A DNA stretch of 64,000 nt. Source: Mermis nigrescens. Its lineage: Eukaryota > Nematoda > Enoplea > Mermithida > Mermithidae. Each line of letters begins with the position of its first letter. Position 1 is the first letter of the stretch. Location: positions 1 to 64,000 of the forward strand of contig JAVLUZ010000547.1 in assembly GCA_036768485.1 (NCBI GenBank), written 5' to 3'. This document shows positions 1 through 14,580 of this stretch, one piece after another. A program made the position numbers and the translations under genes. The notes under the pieces are model-generated. The model ran no database searches and was not told the DNA's origin. It was given only the letters and a program-made list of their open reading frames with translations.

Positions 1-1017
1 GTTCATTTAAAGTCTTATTTCTTTAAAATTAAATAAATTAAAAATTTAAATTTAAAAATGATTCAAACAATTTGAAAAGTAAACAGGTATACGTTAGATT
101 AAACAATAGGAAAAAAGATAAAAGACGATAAACTGATAAACAGAGAGATTTACGCTTAGCGTTAGTTGTTAGCTGCAATTAGGTGCAAAATTTTAGATAA
201 ATGCCGTAATGTAAGTATGATAACTGGTATCGAAACCGTAAATTTGGTAGCGCGAAATAGCGATGAATGACATATTTATTATTAGAAAATAGGAGAAATG
301 CGACGCGAACAAACAACGGCGGATCCAGGATTTTCTGACAGGGGCGTAGCCCCAAATTACCCTAAAAGTATCAAAAATTGTCTAAAAATTCGACCATTAT
401 GCTTGAGGTGGTGGTCTTTTGCCATATTTTGATAAGCAGAATTAATTCTTATGCGATAAAAAGTTCAAAATTTTCGAAATTTTCTTATGAAAAACTCTGC
501 AAAATTAATGCCGAATTCGAACCAAAGCGCCAGAAGATATTCTAGAAAAGATTGCAAGAACTAAAAATTCTCTTCTGACGTTAAAGCATTTCTTTAGAGC
601 GCCAAGAAAGTCAGTACATGTCATTAATGAGTACTACTCCTGAAAATCATGTTAAAAATGGCTAAAATTTTCAAAAATATGCATCTGTATTTCCTTGCGT
701 TCCAAATATTTTTTCTCGGCAAGGGGGACGGCCACTTCCCGCCCCCTCTTCTTAAATCACTATTGCGAACAAATCATTTGACTATTACGGTGATCTAACC
801 AAGTCATCCATTTATCATATTAAAGATTATATAATTGCAACGTTTCTTAGGCCTTTGCGATATATTAATGAATTTTCATACCCTTGTCAAAAACGCTATG
901 AAATGGTAGGCTAATAAATGATGAATAAAGCGGTTTAAATGCATTGAAGCATTTCATTGGAGGCATTTTGCTCATTTTTTTGGTCATTTGACTTGCAAGA
1001 AATATGGATATTGTATG

Positions 1018-1440
1018 TACGGCTTTTTTGTATTCAGCAAAGATTTTCCCAATGTACAAAAACTTTTCGGGACCGTCTTTGTACATGTACAAAGATTTAT
1101 GGGAAGACAAAACTGCAAAAAAGGTCTAAAATTCGCAAAAATTTCGGCGCTCGCGCCGAAAATGAGTAATTGTGTGTTCTGCATATCTTTATGATAATTG
1201 TCAAAATTATTCGGCGCTTCGCGCCGTTTTAAGACGATTCTTAATGATTTTTGCCTCAGAAACCCAGAAATTAGCTAAAAATACACTACCAATGGTCGAA
1301 CAAGTCTGTTTTTACCACACTAAAGTCGCTACTTTACCATGTTATACTACCCGAAAATTTGTGTGTACAAAATGTATGCAAAAGACTTTGTGGGACCATC
1401 TTGTACATGTACAAACGGATCTTGTACAAAAGAAACACTG
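1018..1440 (+). mobile_element. Type A hAT-like MITE, copy 1
   Basis: Flanked by the perfect 8-bp duplication ATTGTATG (1010-1017 and 1441-1448). Ends in ACAAAAGAAACACTG; the left end is degraded. Two GGCGC hairpins and a GTACATGTAC palindrome lie inside. Confidence 0.8.
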
Positions 1441-1564
1441 ATTGTATGTAACGTCATGAGTAACGGAATTTCATTCTCTCATGTTGACTACATTCCACTT
1501 CATTTTATTCTTAATTCGATCGTTTTGTGTTGCGCCTTTTTTGGTATTAATTTGTTTTCTACAG

Positions 1565-1665
1565 CCTTTGGATTGTGGAAATGCGTTCGTTATTCATGAT
1601 GGATTAATCGGACGAGTAATGGAATTTATGAGACGAGTGCATTTTCGTTTGGCGGAAGGAAACGA
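1565..1665 (+). CDS. UBE2O: UBE2O-like exon, N-terminal SH3-like segment
   Basis: The segment opens after a pyrimidine-rich TTTTCTACAG acceptor and closes at GA|GTAGGT (phase 0 in, phase 2 out). It encodes 33 residues containing [19 protein letters not shown], a G-x-V-x(6,7)-V-x-L strand pattern like the first conserved region of UBE2O. An in-frame TAG lies just past the donor, so splicing is required. Its link to the next exon is unresolved because no phase-2 partner was found with certainty between 1665 and 5970. Confidence 0.5.
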
Positions 1666-4600
1666 GTAGGTGGATATGATAAATGAATCAGCACTAGACG
1701 GTCCAAACCCTTAGAATAAGAAAAAGAAAATTTCACCGGGCAAAAAAATCATAATTGAGGCCGTTTTCGGCAAAGCGTTTTGAATCGACTATAAACATTC
1801 AATAATGATAGTTTGCATTCTTTTTCAGCGTTCATATGGTTTTTTTGCTCGATAATACTTTACGCATTCATGATCTGGACTTTCCGCATCTGACAGTTGG
1901 TTTAAAAGTTCTATATTTATTTGAAAAAGCATATTTTCACTCGTTATTCGAAAGAGGCTAGAAAAAAATTGCTCAACATTTCATTTACTTTTCTTATTGC
2001 TGTTTACAAACACATTAGTACATTATTTTTGACTTGCAAAACGGCACACGATGATTGTAGAATATATATTAAAAAATTTAGTGATAATTGTTTATTTTTG
2101 GAAAAATGTAAAAAATTTAATAAATTCCATATTTGGATTAGGTTTCGCTAAATTTAAAATTAGATTTAATTTGAACTAAATCGAAATTAATCATAAAATT
2201 AAAAATAAAAAATATGATCGTAAGGCGGATTAAAATGGACTTAAGTTATAGGAAGTTATTGTAGCGAGCGGTGATATGTAAATGTGAGACATGCATTTAC
2301 ATTATGTCTATAAAATGTATGTATACATAGGTAAGCAGGACCGTATTTAAGGGATTGGGGTGCAATCGCCCTTCCCTCCTTGGCAGGAGAAAAATTTTGA
2401 AAGGTAAGATAATGCACCAAAAGATGAAAAAATCGACTGCCTTTGACGTAAAATCTTCAAATTTTGGGCGCTTCGCGCCAGGTGCGGGCTATTTTCTATC
2501 ATTTCAAGCGCGACTAAAAAATTACACTTTTTAATAGCTTTTTGAGTAAAAATGAGTTTTTCAAAAAAAAAGTTCGAATTTTATCATCTTAATGGATAGA
2601 GCACGTCGGAAAACGTCCAAAAATGCGGTTTTTGCGAGCTATCCCGACGAATTTTCGAGATATATACCTATTTATGTTGGGTCCCCCACACCCTCGGCCG
2701 GATCCTGGATACGAGCCTGTATGTGCATAACAATGTATGTACAGAAGGCACACTTCTTTATTCATGATTCTCAAAGTCGAAAATTATTTATTCTCTATAA
2801 CATCGTTAAATTAATAGTTTTTGCTTGTGAATGCATATTAATCATTTTTGTCGCGCATATAGACTCATCCTTTTGCTGAACCTATGCTAGTTTAAAGTGT
2901 GAGAGGCCGAGATGACTAAAACACATGCATTTGGAGGTACATATGACGTTATTATCAGAGAAAAGTCATCAAAGCGATCATACGTGTAATGGGAGATGGG
3001 GACATCCCCTTAATCAAAGTCGGACGTCCCCCATCCCGCAAAGCCATAAAATTTTTGACCCTCCACCTTCCCAATTTTTGGAAAAAATCGAATTTTTGGC
3101 TATTTTAAGGCATTTTTGGCCGTTTTCGACCAAAAATTGAGATTATTTACTCCCCCTGCCTAAAAATAGTCACGACTTCCAAATTTCGAGCCATTACATA
3201 ATTGAAGCGATATTCTCAAGTTGGATCAAAATATGCTACTTTTTAGGCAAGAAACTGCCTCAGATGAGATCTATAGTAACTCGAGTATATACAAATAAGT
3301 GAAATCCTTTCTCTTTTCTAATTCATGTCTAAAAGATCTCGAAATCATTCATCCTTATCACGTGCTTGTTCGTCATTGTCAAAGAGACACTTATGTAATA
3401 TTATAGGTGAGGCAGCAGGTAAACTTTAAAAAAAACTAAAAACTTTTCAATGGTTTATTTCTCTGATTTAATGCAGTGCTATGTGTTCAGACTCTGTGCT
3501 GAATACGTTGATTTCATGCTCTTCATGAAACACGAATCGCCTTCAGAATTCAACCGTTGGGTGAGTTTAAACGAAGTTTAGCCAATTAGAAGTCGTTACA
3601 TACGTGTTGTACATATTTTATGCTGCTTGATAATGTCGGAATACGCTCAATTTTTGACAGCCGGAAGAAATATTATTAACCTTATTTTTACGACTCGAAC
3701 GCATTTTTCTAGGCTTGGAAGCAGTGGCGGATCTAGGATTTTCCTAAGGGGGGGCGACACTCCAGCTTTTCCAAAAACAACCACAAATAGATCCAAAGCT
3801 CTTACCTTCACATATGAAATAGCGTTTTTTCGACGTTTTGCGTTGTCAATTTTTTATTTAAAAACACTTGACGCAACTTTATCTCGGAGGATTTCGGAAT
3901 ATTCGACAATTTAGTACGCAAAATCATTAAATTACATAGAATTTAGCGAAAATTTGTTGCGAATTGCCAAAAAGTTTTAAAATTCAGGTATAAGTACATA
4001 CGTTTAGAAGCTTGATTTACTGCACGATTTCCCGTATTCTAAGCATTTGACACGAAACGTCGAAAAGTTATGCTTGAAAATTGAAGAAAACTGCTGGAAT
4101 ACTCGTAGCTGTTTCTGCTTTTGAGATTGCATGAGCAAAAAATGACTTCCAAATCGCCCAGAAAGAAAATAAACGTCATTAATCGATATTATCCGGCGCA
4201 AAGTGCCGGAAAATTTTGAGAAATTATTGTGGCTGACGGCAAAAAATAATTGCAAATTAGATAACCATTCTTTTTCTCGCCAAGTATTTCGGGTCAATGG
4301 GGGGGGAAATAAAGAAAGAGAAAAAGAAAAAAATGGAAAGCCTTAGATGATGACTTCTTTATCAGACTGTATGTGTCTTGTTTGCCTTTGTTTTCTTTTT
4401 TAATTCAAGGTGTTCGAGACCACTTTTTTGTCTCACCCTGTATATTTCTTCCTTGTCGTGTTCTAAGTGCTAGACGATGAACAAACTTGTTTCGCTTTTC
4501 CTTAAATTTCTTATAATCGTGATTGGGTAGTAAATGGAGTATTGTTTACATGTGCAAATAAAATGTCGGAATATGAAGGATCTAAAAAATGATGAAGCAA

Positions 4601-7600
4601 ACCTGCTAAAAACCGCTAATTGCGTATTCGGCATATTTATTTATGTTAGCCGTAGATACCATTCAAGCAGTATACATACATAGCCTTGTGCAAAAAATTT
4701 ATCTAGTGTGAATAATTCGATTGAAATGGCACATTTCTAAAAGTAAAACATGTTGTTCAAATGAGATCCCTTCTCATGCTGTGTAACAACTCTAGCCTGC
4801 AAAGGCAGATTAAGAAGGAAGTGGGGTGGGCTGCCGCACTCTGTCGTCAGAAATTGTTGGGCGCAGTGATGAATAAATGTATATTTTTTATGATTTTATC
4901 CATTTTATCATGATTTTTTAATTATTTCCTGCGCGGTTACTCATTAATTACATTTACTGACTTTCTTGGCGCTTTAAAAATCTTATTTGTACGTCGGAAG
5001 ATCATTTTTGTACAGAGCAAAAATTTAATCGTTGTAACAATGGTTTTCCGTGTAAAGATATAATAATTTGAACAGTTTTATCTTATATTTTAGCTGAAAT
5101 TCTCAAACTTTCTGCGCTTCGCGACCTTAGCTGCATTACGTAACATAAAGTAGAAACGAGCTCTGTGCATTAGCGGCGTTTCACGTTTTTCTCTTCACCT
5201 TGTGCCGATTTTAGCATTAATTTTGCGCGTTTTTCATGGAAAACTTTCGAAAAATTTGAAAATTTCTAATTTTTTCGCACAAAAAATGATTCTGTCCATC
5301 AAAAAATGGCAAAAAATGCTGTTTTACTCATGACGGACGGATATTCAGGACTATTTTTGACGCTATTAGGAAAATTTGGGTTTCCCCTACTGTCAGAAAA
5401 TCCTTGATCCGCCACTGCTTGCCCGCATTATTTTTAACATTAGTCGAGGAACGCATGCTTTTGACCGATTTCGAAAAGAATCTAGTGCTGCTGGGCAGTT
5501 TTATATGTTCGTGATTGAAAATCTACTTTGGTTATTCCAATTTTGAGTGGGCTGTCAGGTTTTTTCACAGAAATTGTAATCTTGCGCATTTGTGCTGATA
5601 ATTTATAATTTTTAATTTATATTAATATAAATATAAAATTATTATAATTATCTAATTTACAATTTATTAATCCATTTCTTAAATATAAAATATATTTTAA
5701 TTTACCACCAATTGACATAAAAAAGCTCAAAAGAAACATCTTGTATTTACATACTTACATATGTTCAATTCTTTTAATTTAAAAACGCATTTCAGGGGGC
5801 TGGCGAAGGTCATTATGAATTTTTAATTAGTATAAAACACGCGCAGTGATTACTATTCAATGTATTGTAACCCTCTTTAATTACCTACACTATGGCAACC
5901 TATGCTGCCACTATGACGGATTATGTGATCGAATGTCTCTGTCGTACTAAAATGCGGTAGATTATTTAGCAGGATCATCGTCCGGAGCTGGTTCCAGGTG
6001 AAACGGTGAAAATATCATTACCTTTGATTGACCGCGCTGTTTTCCCTGATGAAAAGGCGTCAAATATTTGGGACATGTTTGAGAAGAGGCGCTTTATGAT
6101 GGGAAAAGCCGGTCGGTCATCTTTACATTGAATTTGTTATTTCTTAATGTGTGTACTCAGGATGTTTCAATAAATCAAAATCAGCTGGAATCCTCAATTT
6201 TCAGAATTTTCGTGTGCTTATACCTGAATTTGTGTTTTAAGTGGTATTCAATAAATTTTTCATAACTATCATAAGCACTTCTCACATTCTAAACTGAACA
6301 ATTCATAAGTCCTAAACATGTGCAACATAAATACTAGGCGACAAGCATAAAAACTAGGCAACGCAAGCGCTGAAAAGCTCTTTCTCGATGTGCAACTGCT
6401 AACTAGGGCAGTTAGATATTTTTGGCGTATGTAGTTTAGAAGGGTGGATTTGAGTTGCAGGGGCTAAAATAATTTTATTTCAGTATGCCAGCAGTTTTTG
6501 AATTCAGTACCTTGTCTTATTGAATTTCAAATCGCGTATTCCTTTCACATTTGCAGTTTCTCTATGGAAAATAGTACCTTTCTAATGTATATTCGATTTA
6601 AGCAAGATCTCAAAGCTGTATGGTATTCCCTCATCTCACATTTTTAATGATTTGTTTCATCTTACTACTTCGTCTCATTTTTTTACTATTTTTGTGCTCA
6701 CTTAGGTACATACTATCTGATTCTGTTTTTACAGCTTCAAATTTAGTTCGACTTTTAATTAATAAAAATTCATTTGTTCTTGTTTTGGTCAACAGGAGAA
6801 ATTTTGAACAGCAAAAATACTGAAAATGTCAAGGCAATGGTTGAACGATTTTTCGGCGAGAAATTGAGCAGTATGAGAGCCTTATTAGGACAAAACGAAG
6901 ATTTTGCGAACAATAAGGAAGCTAACGCTTGTAATGCCGAAAGGGGCGATCCTACGCCAGCCGAAGATATTATCCTTGAAGCTACGATTGTCAGAGTAAG
7001 GAGTCAAAATGAAGTTATGCAAATTATATGAAGATATGTATACGACTTAAATTTGGAATATCTGTAAATAAATGTGGATTAGATAAACTGGCTGATTAAA
7101 GAAACGATTCAGTTGAATGAGTTTCGATTCTTAAAATTATTCTTCGTTCTTGCATTAAAAGACTACTCGTAATTGTCATTTATCAAACAAATTTTGCTTA
7201 TCTAAATCTTTTGTGTCCTATTTAGTAAAATAAATAAATAGTTTTTTAATTCTATAATATTTTTTTTGTGCGAAGGAATCTTTCGTGAATTTTCGACCTG
7301 TAAGACTAACAGCTAAACAAAACTATTGTTCTTGTTCATAGGAGCAGTGTTGTCAATCTAGGCTTCCCCATAGCTGAACGCATTCTTTTGAATGTCTGAA
7401 GTAGGTAATGAGAAATTAAGATTGTAATTATTAAATTTATATTTAATTATCATCAGGCCCGTAGCCAGGAGGCGGAGGCCGACCCCCCCTCATAATGGGA
7501 AAAAATTTTGTTTCTCCCAAGGGTCCCCCAAAGGGAAAAATGAAAAATTGGTGAAGTGCGTCTGAAACTCCGCCAAAACAGATTTTTAGCGTACGTTTGA

Positions 7601-10600
7601 GCTAATAAATTTGAAAATTTTTCAGCGCTCCGCGCCGGATTTATTGTTTATGTATAGTTTTGTCTTCTAAATCGCTAAAAATCGCTCAAATTTGAGTTAG
7701 GCATAGAGAGCATGTCAATTTTTTACCGGAGCTCTGCGCCGGATTCATCGTTTAGCTATAGTTTTTGCCTTCTAGCTCACTTAAAACAACTCAAATTTGT
7801 GTTATGACATGGGAAACATGAAAATTTTCCGGCGCTTCGCGTCGTATTTCACATATAGTTTATATATGTTTTTGTCGTCTAGTCCGCTCAGAGCCGCTTA
7901 AATTTGAGCTTGACATGCAGAATATGTCAATTTTTCGGCGCTTGGCGCCGAATTATTCATTATCTGTATTGTTTTTCTCAGTAGAACACAATGATTAAGT
8001 GCAAAGGCAAGAGATAAGAAATAGTTCGTCGATCAAGTGATGAGAAATCAGCTTAAATGATAAAATCAATAAAAATAGAGTGCAAAATTTTTGAAAATTT
8101 TCTTCACCATCGTATAGAGCTTGCCGATATATGCTCAAAACTGCCTTTATTTTCGCCTATCTCCTAATGGTTCTCGAGATATCTGGCCTCAAAAATTTTC
8201 GGCCTCCCCTCCGAAATAAAATCCTGTTTTATTTTGCTGATTTTTTGTATGTCGAACAATACATGTACACAGGGGCGTAACCAGGATTTCAATTGGGGGA
8301 GCCGAAATTTTTGAAGTCCTATAAATCGAGGACGATTAGGAGATACGCAAAAATAATTTCATTTTTGAGTCTTTCTCGACGAGATCTATGCCATGGTGAA
8401 GAAAAAATTTTAAAAAAATCGAAAAATTTTGCCTGATTCCAAACTTGGATATAAAAAATGTGCGTCTAATTTCTTAATATCAAGGTAAAGCTTGACTCCA
8501 AAACACTTAAAAATTCTTTTCTATGCATTAAATTATGCGGTTTTGCAAAGAAAGCTAATGCAGAAAATAATAAATCGGCGCGAAGCTGTCACGTAAAAAC
8601 ACCATACGCTACTACAGTAATCCATTGACACGTGATGCGCATGTTAGAACAACAGGAATCTAACGCATATACTGAAGGGACATATGTAACAACTGAAGGG
8701 AACCGGTCCGAGCTTAGCATGTAAAAACTGCTGAGTGAGGAGTCAGCGCTGATAAAGGCTATTGGGTTCGCCCAATAGCACCGGTTTTATTAATGCGTGT
8801 GCGCGCGATAATATATACAGCTGCACAATCCGCAAGACAGCTCAGTCCGAGCTGGTGACTATAAACGAACATATAGTCAGCCTGGTAGGTGGTCAAAGTT
8901 TGTTGACCTAAGAATTATTGATTGAACTCGCCTGACGTGCACAGAGACACGCGGAGTATTATGTTAACTATGGAATTATATTACTATTGTTACGGGGCTC
9001 GACAGACGTACAATACGCGCAGTTACCCATGTTATAATGAATATGTTGTGATTATAATGTTGACCAACTACCGGGCGTGACGTATTTGGTGACAGGAGTG
9101 GGATAGTCACATATCTTGTGGAGTCTGTAGCAGCTATTATTGATCGAGGACGATCAAAGCTAAGGAGGGAGGTGCCACGTAAAAAAACACCATACGCTAC
9201 TACAGTAATCCATTGACACTTGATGCGCACGTTAGAACAACAGGAATTCAACGCATATATTGAAGGGACATAACATCTGAAGGGAACCGGTACGAGCTTA
9301 GCACGTTAAAACTGCTGAGTGAGGAGTCAGCGCTGATAAAGGCTATTGGGTTCGCCCAATAGCACCGGTTTTATTAATGCGTGTGTGCGCGATAATATAT
9401 ACAGCTGCACAATCCGCAAGACAGCTCAGTCCGAGCTGGTGACTATAAACGAACATATAGTCAGCCTGGTAGGTGGTCGAAGTATGTTGACCTAAGAATT
9501 ATTGATTGAACTCGCCTGACGTGCACAGAGACACGCGGAGTATTATGTTAACTATGAAGGTATATTACTATTGTTACGGGGCTCGACAGACGTACAATAC
9601 GCGCAGTGACCCATGTTATAATGAATATGTTGTGATTATAAGTTGACCAAATACCGGGCGTGACAAAGCGCCGGAAATTTCTTACAATATTCGCTATCTT
9701 CAAGTCAAATCTGGGCTTCTAAAGTAAGAAATATGATAGCAAATAAGAAATCCGGCGCGGAACGCCGGAAAATTTTGACATATTCACTAGTTTTGAGTCG
9801 AATCTTGTCTTCTAAGGTAAGATATGATATAAAATAAGAAATCGGGCGCGAAGCGCCGGAATATTTTGAGTTAATTAGCTTAAAAGTATAGTCCTTTCAG
9901 TGGACTTCAGGAAATTTCAATTTGTTTATCTGGGGACCCTTGTGAAGGATAAAAATATTTTTTCATTCAGGGAAGGGCGCGCGGCATGCTCCCCTCCCCG
10001 GCCCACAGGTGGTTACGCCTTTGCATGTAAAGCTTAGGAACTCTGGCGTCAAAAGCATTATTTTCTACGTTTCTGACGATGATCTTTCTTCTTTGACGAT
10101 GAAAACATGAAAAGCTTTTAAGCATACATGTAACGGCTCGAAATTTCGGTTGGGGTTCCCCGACCATTTTTAGGGGAAGGGTAAATGACCTCCAGTTATT
10201 TTCCAAAAACACCTAAAAACGGCCGAAAAAATGGGGTTGGTCAAAAATTTTCTGGCTTTGGGAATGGCAGGACGACCGACCTTTGGTTGCGGGATTCCCT
10301 CATCCCCCTGTTATATGTGTACCTTCGAGAAAAATTCAATAGAATTCAACAAAATACATATATGTAGTCGAAAATGACCGTTTAGTGCGAAATGCTGATT
10401 GAATTGGCACGTTTGAACTAAACGATCGCTAAAATAGCTTAAAGCCAGGCGTTTCCTACAATTTTTTGACATTTTTTAGTTGATAAGGGTTAGCTGCTAA
10501 ATTATCTGCTGAAATTTTAACTGCTGTATATCCGCTCATCTACGTATGCGTACACTGTGCGGTACAGCCTAGAAAAGTTCGGGTAATTCGAACGAAACTG

Positions 10601-13600
10601 TAAATCGTAAAAAAATTGGAAGACATACGTTCGAAAAATCGCGAAAAATTACACCTAAGCGAAAACGTTTCTGTGGTTTGGGTCATTACCGGACATGAAC
10701 AACGGGGGAATTCCAGGGGCAGGGTTAAATTCTAAAGTGCATTTTTTGTGCCTAAAAATGATGGGTAAGCGTCAAAAACTTCGTATTTCGCGTTTCTGAC
10801 GATGTTCTATCTTTCTGGAGCATAAAAACATGAATTTCGAAAAAAATTAAAAATTGCGAATAAATTGAAGCGAATATAGTCAAAAATGAATATATGGCGC
10901 GAAGCGCCGAAAAGTTTGACACGTTTAAGCAAATAGGTGGCTAAAAACGCTTAAAAAAGCACCTTTTCTACGAATTTTTAGAAAATTTCTGGGACGAATT
11001 CTGGGGGAGGGGTGAAAAAATTTCTGGAGGTGAAAGTTTTTGGGGGTTAAAATTTGGGGGGTGGGGGTTGAAAATCTCCCCAACCCCTTCCAAGATCATG
11101 TATGGTCATTGCCTTTTTTTAGCCCACTGTATTATGTTCTTGAACGAATTTAATTTCAGAAATATTTTTCCTGTTGTTCAATTTTTAGGTAGAAGTATAC
11201 GGAATAGCTGTGCGGTGGATACATGAAATATCAGCAGACAAAACAATGCCAGAGTGCCTAGACAAGCTTTTTATGACCGGTGACTCCGATTTAAGAGAGT
11301 TAGTTTTTTCGACAATTTTCTCATAATATGACTCTTTTTGCTTGAAAAACTTCTTAACTCGTGGACTAAGCAGTATAAATTCTATTCAAAGACGATATTT
11401 CATCGTTGTTAATGTTGCATTGCTAAAATACGTAAATTTATTTATTTTGCTGCCTTAGTAGCGCACTTGCTGCATTCTAAAATATTTTTTTACTATTTCT
11501 GGCCAAAACTTTTTTTCGAATATTTCATACAGCGGCTTGAGAGATAGTGCGAATATATTTAACACATATATGCACATGTACAACATAAGAATTCTGGGGT
11601 AAAACCAATGAATTTTTCCTGAGTGCGTTTTTGAGCTGAAAAACGGTGGATTAGCGTCAAAAAAATCATTTTTCGGCGTTTCTGACGGTGCTTTACTTTC
11701 TAGAACGTAAAACATTCACAACTTTGGAAAAAATACCTAAAAAATGCAAGTTAATTGAACAATGTATGACCAAAAATGTGTATACGGCGCGAAGCGCTGA
11801 AAATCTTTCACATTTGAGCAGAGAACCTTTCCAGCGAATTGCTAGGAAAATCGCGAAATCAAGGGGAGGGTGAAAGAATTTTTGGGGTTGGAAAACCCGC
11901 AAGATCATGTATGGTAAGCAGTGTTTTTTTGTACAAGGTTCATTTGTACATGTACAAAGACGGTTCCTAAAAGTCTTTTTACATCTTGTACACACAAATT
12001 TTTGGGTACTATAATATGGGGCAGTAGCGATTTTATAGTGGAAAAAACAGTTGTTCGACCTTTGGTAGTGTATTTTAGCTTATTTCTGGGTTTATGAGGG
12101 TCAAAATGACTGATAATCATCTGAAAACGGCGCGAAGCGCTGAAAAATTTGACATTTTTCCTTTCAAAATGCAATTTCTGACATAAAGATATATGTATAG
12201 AACACACAATTACTCATTTCGGCGCGAGGCGCCAAAAATTTCTGCGAATTTTAAACTTTTTTTTGCAGTTTTTGTCTGCCCAAAAATCTTTGTACATGTA
12301 CAAAGACGGTGCCCAAAAGTCTTTGTACATCGGGAAAAATCTTTGCCGAATACAAAAAAAAACACTGATGGTATATAAGTAAGCTTTCCGAATAAACAAA
12401 TGATTATGACGATTCCGCTCAATCGATTTTTTTATACTTAAGCGCTGTTTTTGTTCGTAATAAAACGATCACCGATTTTATGTGCCTCGATTCTACTCAC
12501 TTCTATTCGCCCCCGGTCGATTTTTCGTCGGTAAAAATATTGCCGGCGGAAAAATGGCGCCAAAACTTGTTTGCCCCTGGGCCACTGGAAGCCGAATACT
12601 TGACCGGCCACGCGTTAAATTCGGTAATAAAAGAGGCCAGTCGGAATTCCAGGGCAAATACTGAAAATATGTTTAAAAGGGAAGGAACGAGTGACGCGAT
12701 ATTGCGGACTAGTCCGGCGTGTTGTCGCGTAAAATTGGACGTAATGTGGGAAAATGGTCAAATAGAATGCGGCGTTGACCCCGAAAGCGTCACGTGCAAG
12801 TTAAACGATTCCTATTTGTCAGAACGCGAGTTCTATCCGGCCATGTACGTCTATTTGCCAAAAAGTGCCGGCAGGTATTTACTTGATTGGCGGCAGTCGT
12901 GTTCTGGTAAGCTTCGCTTAACCGTGATTGGGTCACCACATGATCACGTGCGCTGCGGTCAGCAGGCACGTAGCTGGCCGTCCTATTTTGGGGGAACCAA
13001 CGCCAATTTTGGGGGAATAAGCCCAAAAAGGCTGAAAATAGCACAAAATAACGTTTAGAAAGTCCTATTTTTCCGATTTTTCTGAATTTTGGGGGGGGGT
13101 TTGAAGGCCCCCGTTGCCCCCAGAGATACGTGCCTGCAGGTCAGAGGTGCTCAGCATGGGAAATCCGGGGGGGGGTAATTTCTAAAATACTTTTTTGGGC
13201 TTAAAAACGTTGGATACCATATGTACCTGTACAGCACGGGAATTATGGGTGGGTCGGGTCGAAAAAAATTTCAAAAATATATTTTTTGGGCTAAAATTTA
13301 TTTGTATACGTCAAAAACGTCGTTTTTGACGTTTCGGATAAGGCTCGACCTTTTTGGGACATAAAAAATAAACAAATTCGCAAGAATTCGAAATAAATCG
13401 AGGAAATTTAACATGAGACAGTCAAAATGTGTATATGGCGCGTAGCGCCGACAGTTTGACGCTTTTGAGCCAAAGAAAGAGTAAAAACGGTTCAAAAGGC
13501 ACACTTTTTACAATTTTTACGAAAAATTGACAATTCTGTTGGTCGCAGCAATTTGGTGGGGGTCAATATCCATTCTGGAGAGCTATTTATTCCGAGATAT

Positions 13601-14245
13601 AAAAGTATTAAATAAATCACAAATATATAAATTGTATAACAATAGTAATGTTAATAATAAACATTAATAAATATATTAATCAGTGATTTAAAAGTAAAGC
13701 GAATACGCCAAATTTAAATTGCTCATGTTGGGTCCAAGTCTACATTTTATCTATAGAAACAAATCAACGGTCAAATTTTGCTATTCGAATTCGTCAGTAT
13801 TCTGACATATACCATTTTTGTGGTTCCTCACAATTTCCTAGATTGATTTTAAAAGAGAATCTAAAAGTTTTGCAATTAATTACAAATATTTCAGCCCCGG
13901 CCCAGGGCGAGCCTTCCTTGGGGCCTGGGCATAAGCCCCGGAGCCGGGGCTGGGGATATCCCTATTAAATACATTTTTATTTTCGCTAAATTTCCAGGTG
14001 TTTTTTTTAATATAAAGTTATGATTATTTTATTCTTTTTATTAGTTACATACACACATGCACACTGGAGGTACGAGAACTTTTGAAATATTACCTCCCTC
14101 AGGCCATTTTGGACCAAAACCTATTGCTCGAACTATGAAAAAGGGCCAAACGACGTCTAAAAGTGTAATTTCAAGTACATATACTCTTTTTTCGAATAGT
14201 GGACAGTTCAATTCATTGATCCAGGCACTTTTCTTCGATTATTCC

Positions 14246-14328
<83 letters not shown>

Positions 14329-14542
14329 GTTACAAGTTATTCCTTTGACCTATTGTCTTTGTTGTGCAAATTTAGCCACAAATATTCATGAAAAATAAAT
14401 ACAACTAATTTAGTGTCAGAATTTGGTTTTCGAATATCAATGACAATTACTCAATTACCACCCCCCCCCAAGAAAAGTCGGTTTATCATCCCCAGAACTT
14501 TTGACCGTATGCATGTACATATGGGTGCATATTATTATTATT

Positions 14543-14580
<38 letters not shown>

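Larger units (their letters stand above)
8587..9665. mobile_element. Very short LTR retroelement (TRIM-like)
   Basis: Two direct repeats of about 495 bp (8587-9082 and 9173-9665) start TGYCACG and end GGGCGTGAC(A/G). Outside them the 4-bp duplication AAGC (8583-8586 and 9666-9669) is intact. Between them lie only 90 bp, with a tRNA primer-binding site beginning TGG (9087-9104) and a purine tract AAGGAGGGAGG just before the second LTR. There is no gag or pol. The LTRs differ at roughly 20 sites, so insertion is fairly recent. An LTR TATA-like motif (ATAATATATACAG) could act as a promoter. Confidence 0.92.
8273..10023. mobile_element. hAT-like element interrupted by the LTR retroelement
   Basis: Left end CAGGGGCGTAACCAGG and right end GGTTACGCCTTTG are inverted repeats, with flanks CATGTACA and CATGTAAA (7 of 8). 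The interior has several GGCGCGAAGCGCCGG hairpins, and the LTR element inserted inside one of them. Without the insertion the element is about 0.67 kb. Confidence 0.75.

Noticed and set aside
3329..3427. Small ATG-starting frame ([10 protein letters not shown]...) as a first exon
   Set aside because: Its donors end in phase 1, which puts the following candidate exon out of frame; no promoter evidence.
9083..9172. A gene between the LTRs
   Set aside because: Only 90 bp, fully explained by the PBS, a short spacer and the polypurine tract.
8976..9251. Minus-strand open frame of 91 codons
   Set aside because: Spans the LTR/interior/LTR junction of the retroelement in antisense, with no gag or pol similarity.
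14057..14398. Open frame of 113 codons
   Set aside because: Most of it is the (TA)n microsatellite translated as alternating Tyr/Ile.
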